Source: Halieaceae bacterium UBA4452 (GTDB lineage Bacteria; Pseudomonadota; Gammaproteobacteria; Pseudomonadales; Halieaceae). Taken from it: 17,313 nucleotides of DNA. The stretch covers positions 102,853-120,165 of the forward strand of contig DGPA01000041.1 of assembly GCA_002389505.1 (NCBI GenBank). Reading direction: 5' to 3'. The number at the start of each line of letters is the position of its first letter. Position 1 is the stretch's first letter. Under the pieces are notes generated by a model that saw nothing but the letters and a program-made list of their open reading frames with translations, did not search any database and had not been told where the DNA came from. Both the position numbers and the translations under genes were made by a program. Positions 16,157 through 17,313 of this stretch are shown here, one piece after another.

Positions 16157-16774
16157 ATGACTTTTCGTGCGATTGTGCGAGCGAATCTCTCGGGTCCCGC
16201 CCCCAAGACGGTATTCGTCTGCGCGCTGCTACCGCTTATGGTGATGATCTGGCAGATCGCCACCAATGCATTAGGCCCCGATCCCGCTGAGCCGCTTATG
16301 CAAGGCACCGGTGAATGGGCGTTGCGTCTACTGGTATTGGTATTGCTGGCTCGGCCTGCTAGCCGCTTGGGCTGGTCGTTGTTATTCCGACATCGCCGCA
16401 TGTTGGGCCTGTTCACTTTTTTCTACGCCACGGTCCACCTGCTGTTATTCGCTCAAGTGTACATTGCCTGGAGCGCTCCGATTCTGGTCGAGGAATTGGC
16501 GGAAAGACCCTATGTCATTGTAGGCGCTTCGGCTTGGCTGTTGCTGCTGCCTTTAGCGATTACCTCTACCGACGCCATGCGCCGGACACTTAAACAGCGC
16601 TGGCGCCAGCTTCACCGGCTTGCCTATGGCGTGGCGGTGCTGGGGGTTTTACATCTGCTGTGGTTGTCGCGATCTGATATTGGCACACCCTTAGTTTATG
16701 GCGGCATCTTTGCTGTGTTACTGCTGTGGCGGCTGGTGGTATTCCTACAGCGCCGACGGTCAGTATTGACCTAA
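16157..16774 (+). CDS. msrQ: Protein-methionine-sulfoxide reductase heme-binding membrane subunit
   Basis: 205 residues (E. coli MsrQ/YedZ is 211). Inner-membrane b-type haem protein of the ferric-reductase-like domain family that passes quinol-derived electrons to MsrP. About six hydrophobic segments (roughly 18-36, 53-66, 83-104, 118-136, 155-170, 178-197). Haem-ligand candidates are His94 (TVHLLLF), His153 (RQLHRLAY) and His166 (LHLLW). RPYVIVGASAWLLLLPLAITST and LGPDP match conserved family blocks. The gene is 14 bases downstream of msrP with a modest ribosome site (GAGAG, nine bases from ATG). No terminator is obvious between it and the rRNA promoters. Confidence 0.95.
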   Translation: MTFRAIVRANLSGPAPKTVFVCALLPLMVMIWQIATNALGPDPAEPLMQGTGEWALRLLVLVLLARPASRLGWSLLFRHRRMLGLFTFFYATVHLLLFAQVYIAWSAPILVEELAERPYVIVGASAWLLLLPLAITSTDAMRRTLKQRWRQLHRLAYGVAVLGVLHLLWLSRSDIGTPLVYGGIFAVLLLWRLVVFLQRRRSVLT

Positions 16775-16908
16775 CAGGTGGGCCATTGCGCGCTGAGTTG
16801 GCGACAAATTCTCGAGGATAATTGGCTGACAAGGGTGCCTGATAGCTAGCGGGTATTTTGCCCCACAAGTAGGCCATGAGTAATTTGTGAGTATTTTAAA
16901 CAAAGTGC

Positions 16909-16936
16909 TTGCAAGGCGTTAAGAACTGCGTAGAAT
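16909..16936 (+). promoter_or_regulatory. rRNA operon promoter P1
   Basis: TTGCAA (16909-16914), 16-base spacer, TAGAAT (16931-16936), followed by a GC-rich discriminator (GCGGCGTCCGCG). The 16-base spacer and GC discriminator are the hallmarks of stringently controlled rrn promoters. An AT-rich UP-like stretch (about 16881-16904) lies immediately upstream. Confidence 0.85.
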
Positions 16937-17018
16937 GCGGCGTCCGCGTCGAGCAACCTCAACGGGTGACAGGTTCGTCGCGGTGTAAAATTGATTGCGA
17001 GTATGTGAAAGAAAAGAC

Positions 17019-17046
17019 TTGCATGATGTAAGAAACTGCGTAAGAT
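17019..17046 (+). promoter_or_regulatory. rRNA operon promoter P2
   Basis: TTGCAT (17019-17024), 16-base spacer, TAAGAT (17041-17046), then ACGCGCCTCGG as GC-rich discriminator. It has the same architecture as P1, 110 bases upstream, with an A-rich UP-like stretch (about 17003-17016). Confidence 0.85.
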
Positions 17047-17070
17047 ACGCGCCTCGGTTGAGCAATAGCT

Positions 17071-17096
17071 CGCCGCAAAAGCCAGCCCTAGCGGCG
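17071..17096 (+). promoter_or_regulatory. boxB-like hairpin of the rRNA leader
   Basis: CGCCGC (17071-17076) pairs perfectly with GCGGCG (17091-17096) around a 14-base loop, just downstream of P2 and four bases before boxA. This is where boxB sits in E. coli rrn antitermination signals. Confidence 0.5.
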
Positions 17097-17099
17097 GCT

Positions 17100-17111
17100 T
17101 GCACCTTAACA
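17100..17111 (+). promoter_or_regulatory. boxA antitermination element
   Basis: TGCACCTTAACA matches E. coli rrn boxA (TGCTCTTTAACA) at 10 of 12 positions and is followed by AATT as in E. coli. It would recruit NusB-NusE to keep polymerase from terminating in the rRNA operon. Confidence 0.8.
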
Positions 17112-17127
17112 ATTCGATGAAGACAGA

Positions 17128-17139
17128 TGTGTGGGCACT
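17128..17139 (+). promoter_or_regulatory. boxC-like element of the 16S leader
   Basis: TGTGTGGGCACT is identical to the segment that follows boxA in E. coli rrn leaders (UGUGUGGG, called boxC). The spacing to boxA is also close to that in E. coli. Confidence 0.65.
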
Positions 17140-17148
17140 TGTTAGAAG

Positions 17149-17281
17149 TAGTTGTCACAACTATTTCAGAAACAACAAGTGACCTATTAATTCAATAGTT
17201 CTAGATTGATGTTTCTGAGCTGAGATTTGGATAGTCAAGCGGGTTACTGCGTAACTATCCCCTCTTACTGCGAAGTAGAGG
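17149..17281 (+). ncRNA. Structured 5' leader of the pre-16S rRNA
   Basis: Several stems follow boxC. TAGTTGT-C-ACAACTA spans 17149-17163. A 9-base inverted repeat TCAGAAACA (17166-17174) / TGTTTCTGA (17210-17218) encloses CTATT/AATAG (17184-17198). GGATAG (17229-17234) pairs with CTATCC (17255-17260). A hairpin CCTCT-ACT / AGT-AGAGG (17261-17281) is capped by a GNRA-type GCGA loop. These are expected to guide 16S folding and processing. The partner strand of the long processing stem lies downstream of 16S, outside the window. Confidence 0.6.
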
Positions 17282-17293
17282 TTAAAGATTCTT

Positions 17294-17313
17294 CAACTGA
17301 AGAGTTTGATCAT
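17294..17313 (+). rRNA. rrs: 16S ribosomal RNA, first ~20 bases (continues past window)
   Basis: AACTGAAGAGTTTGATCAT is the invariant bacterial 16S 5' end. Aligning the G of TGAAGAG with E. coli position 6 puts position 1 at about 17294. Promoters, boxA and a structured leader directly upstream confirm the start of a ribosomal RNA operon. Confidence 0.95.

Larger units (their letters stand above)
16887..17065 (+). repeat. Tandem imperfect repeat carrying two rRNA promoters
   Basis: Bases 16887-16956 and 16997-17065 are related copies offset by 110 bases. Shared landmarks in order: GYGAGTAT, an A-rich patch, CTTGCA (-35), AACTGCGTA entering the -10, a GC-rich discriminator, and GAGCAA. One indel lies in the discriminator region. 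This looks like an ancestral duplication of a promoter unit. Confidence 0.75.

Noticed and set aside
16775..17158. Minus-strand open frames across the rRNA promoter region
   Set aside because: They overlap clear rrn promoters, boxA and leader structures and have no domain-like sequence.
1..17313. CRISPR array, insertion sequence, tRNA or prophage attachment site
   Set aside because: No regularly spaced repeats, transposase or integrase frame, or tRNA cloverleaf was seen on either strand.

Overview
The window looks like chromosomal DNA of a gammaproteobacterium, probably an aerobic marine-type relative of the pseudomonads or Cellvibrionales. The evidence is the close match of IlvI, IlvH, IlvC, PssA, MsrP and MsrQ to gammaproteobacterial versions as I remember them, and an E. 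coli-like 16S leader. Family-level placement would be a guess.

Layout. (1) 1-1854: the 3' end of a pilY1-like type IV pilus gene runs off the left edge and faces a small secreted DUF4124 protein on the minus strand. (2) 1855-2293: a 439-base stretch with no credible gene, serving as the ilvI leader. (3) 2294-4882: a tight plus-strand operon of ilvI, ilvH (acetolactate synthase) and a short ArsC/YfgD-type reductase that overlaps ilvH by 4 bases. (4) 4974-12229: a catabolic accessory block with a VOC ring-cleavage-type dioxygenase (-), a nitronate monooxygenase (+), and a minus-strand series read as tandem-HxlR regulator, SCPx-type thiolase, carotenoid oxygenase and AMP-forming acyl-CoA ligase. 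(5) 12500-14025: ilvC on the minus strand with a textbook intrinsic terminator. (6) 14291-16774: pssA, msrP and msrQ on the plus strand. (7) 16775-17313: a ribosomal RNA operon control region with two duplicated promoters, a boxB-like hairpin, boxA, boxC and structured leader hairpins, ending 20 bases into the 16S rRNA gene.

How the parts fit. IlvI, IlvH and IlvC catalyse the first two common steps of branched-chain amino-acid synthesis. PssA makes phosphatidylserine, and MsrPQ repairs oxidised periplasmic methionines with electrons from the respiratory chain. In Pseudomonas aeruginosa, from memory, ilvI-ilvH-ilvC-pssA-msrP-msrQ lie together just before an rRNA operon. Here the same set is present, but about 7.7 kb containing six catabolic genes and a regulator separates ilvIH(arsC) from ilvC, and ilvC points the opposite way. 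The block could carry out oxidative cleavage of an apocarotenoid or aromatic substrate, CoA activation of the acid, and thiolysis. It lacks the aldehyde dehydrogenase and the other beta-oxidation enzymes, so the substrate is open.

Several starts differ from the longest open frame: ilvC starts at GTG 14025, the carotenoid oxygenase at ATG 9879, ilvI at ATG 2294, and the ligase probably at ATG 8343. I saw no insertion sequence, CRISPR array, tRNA or attachment site.
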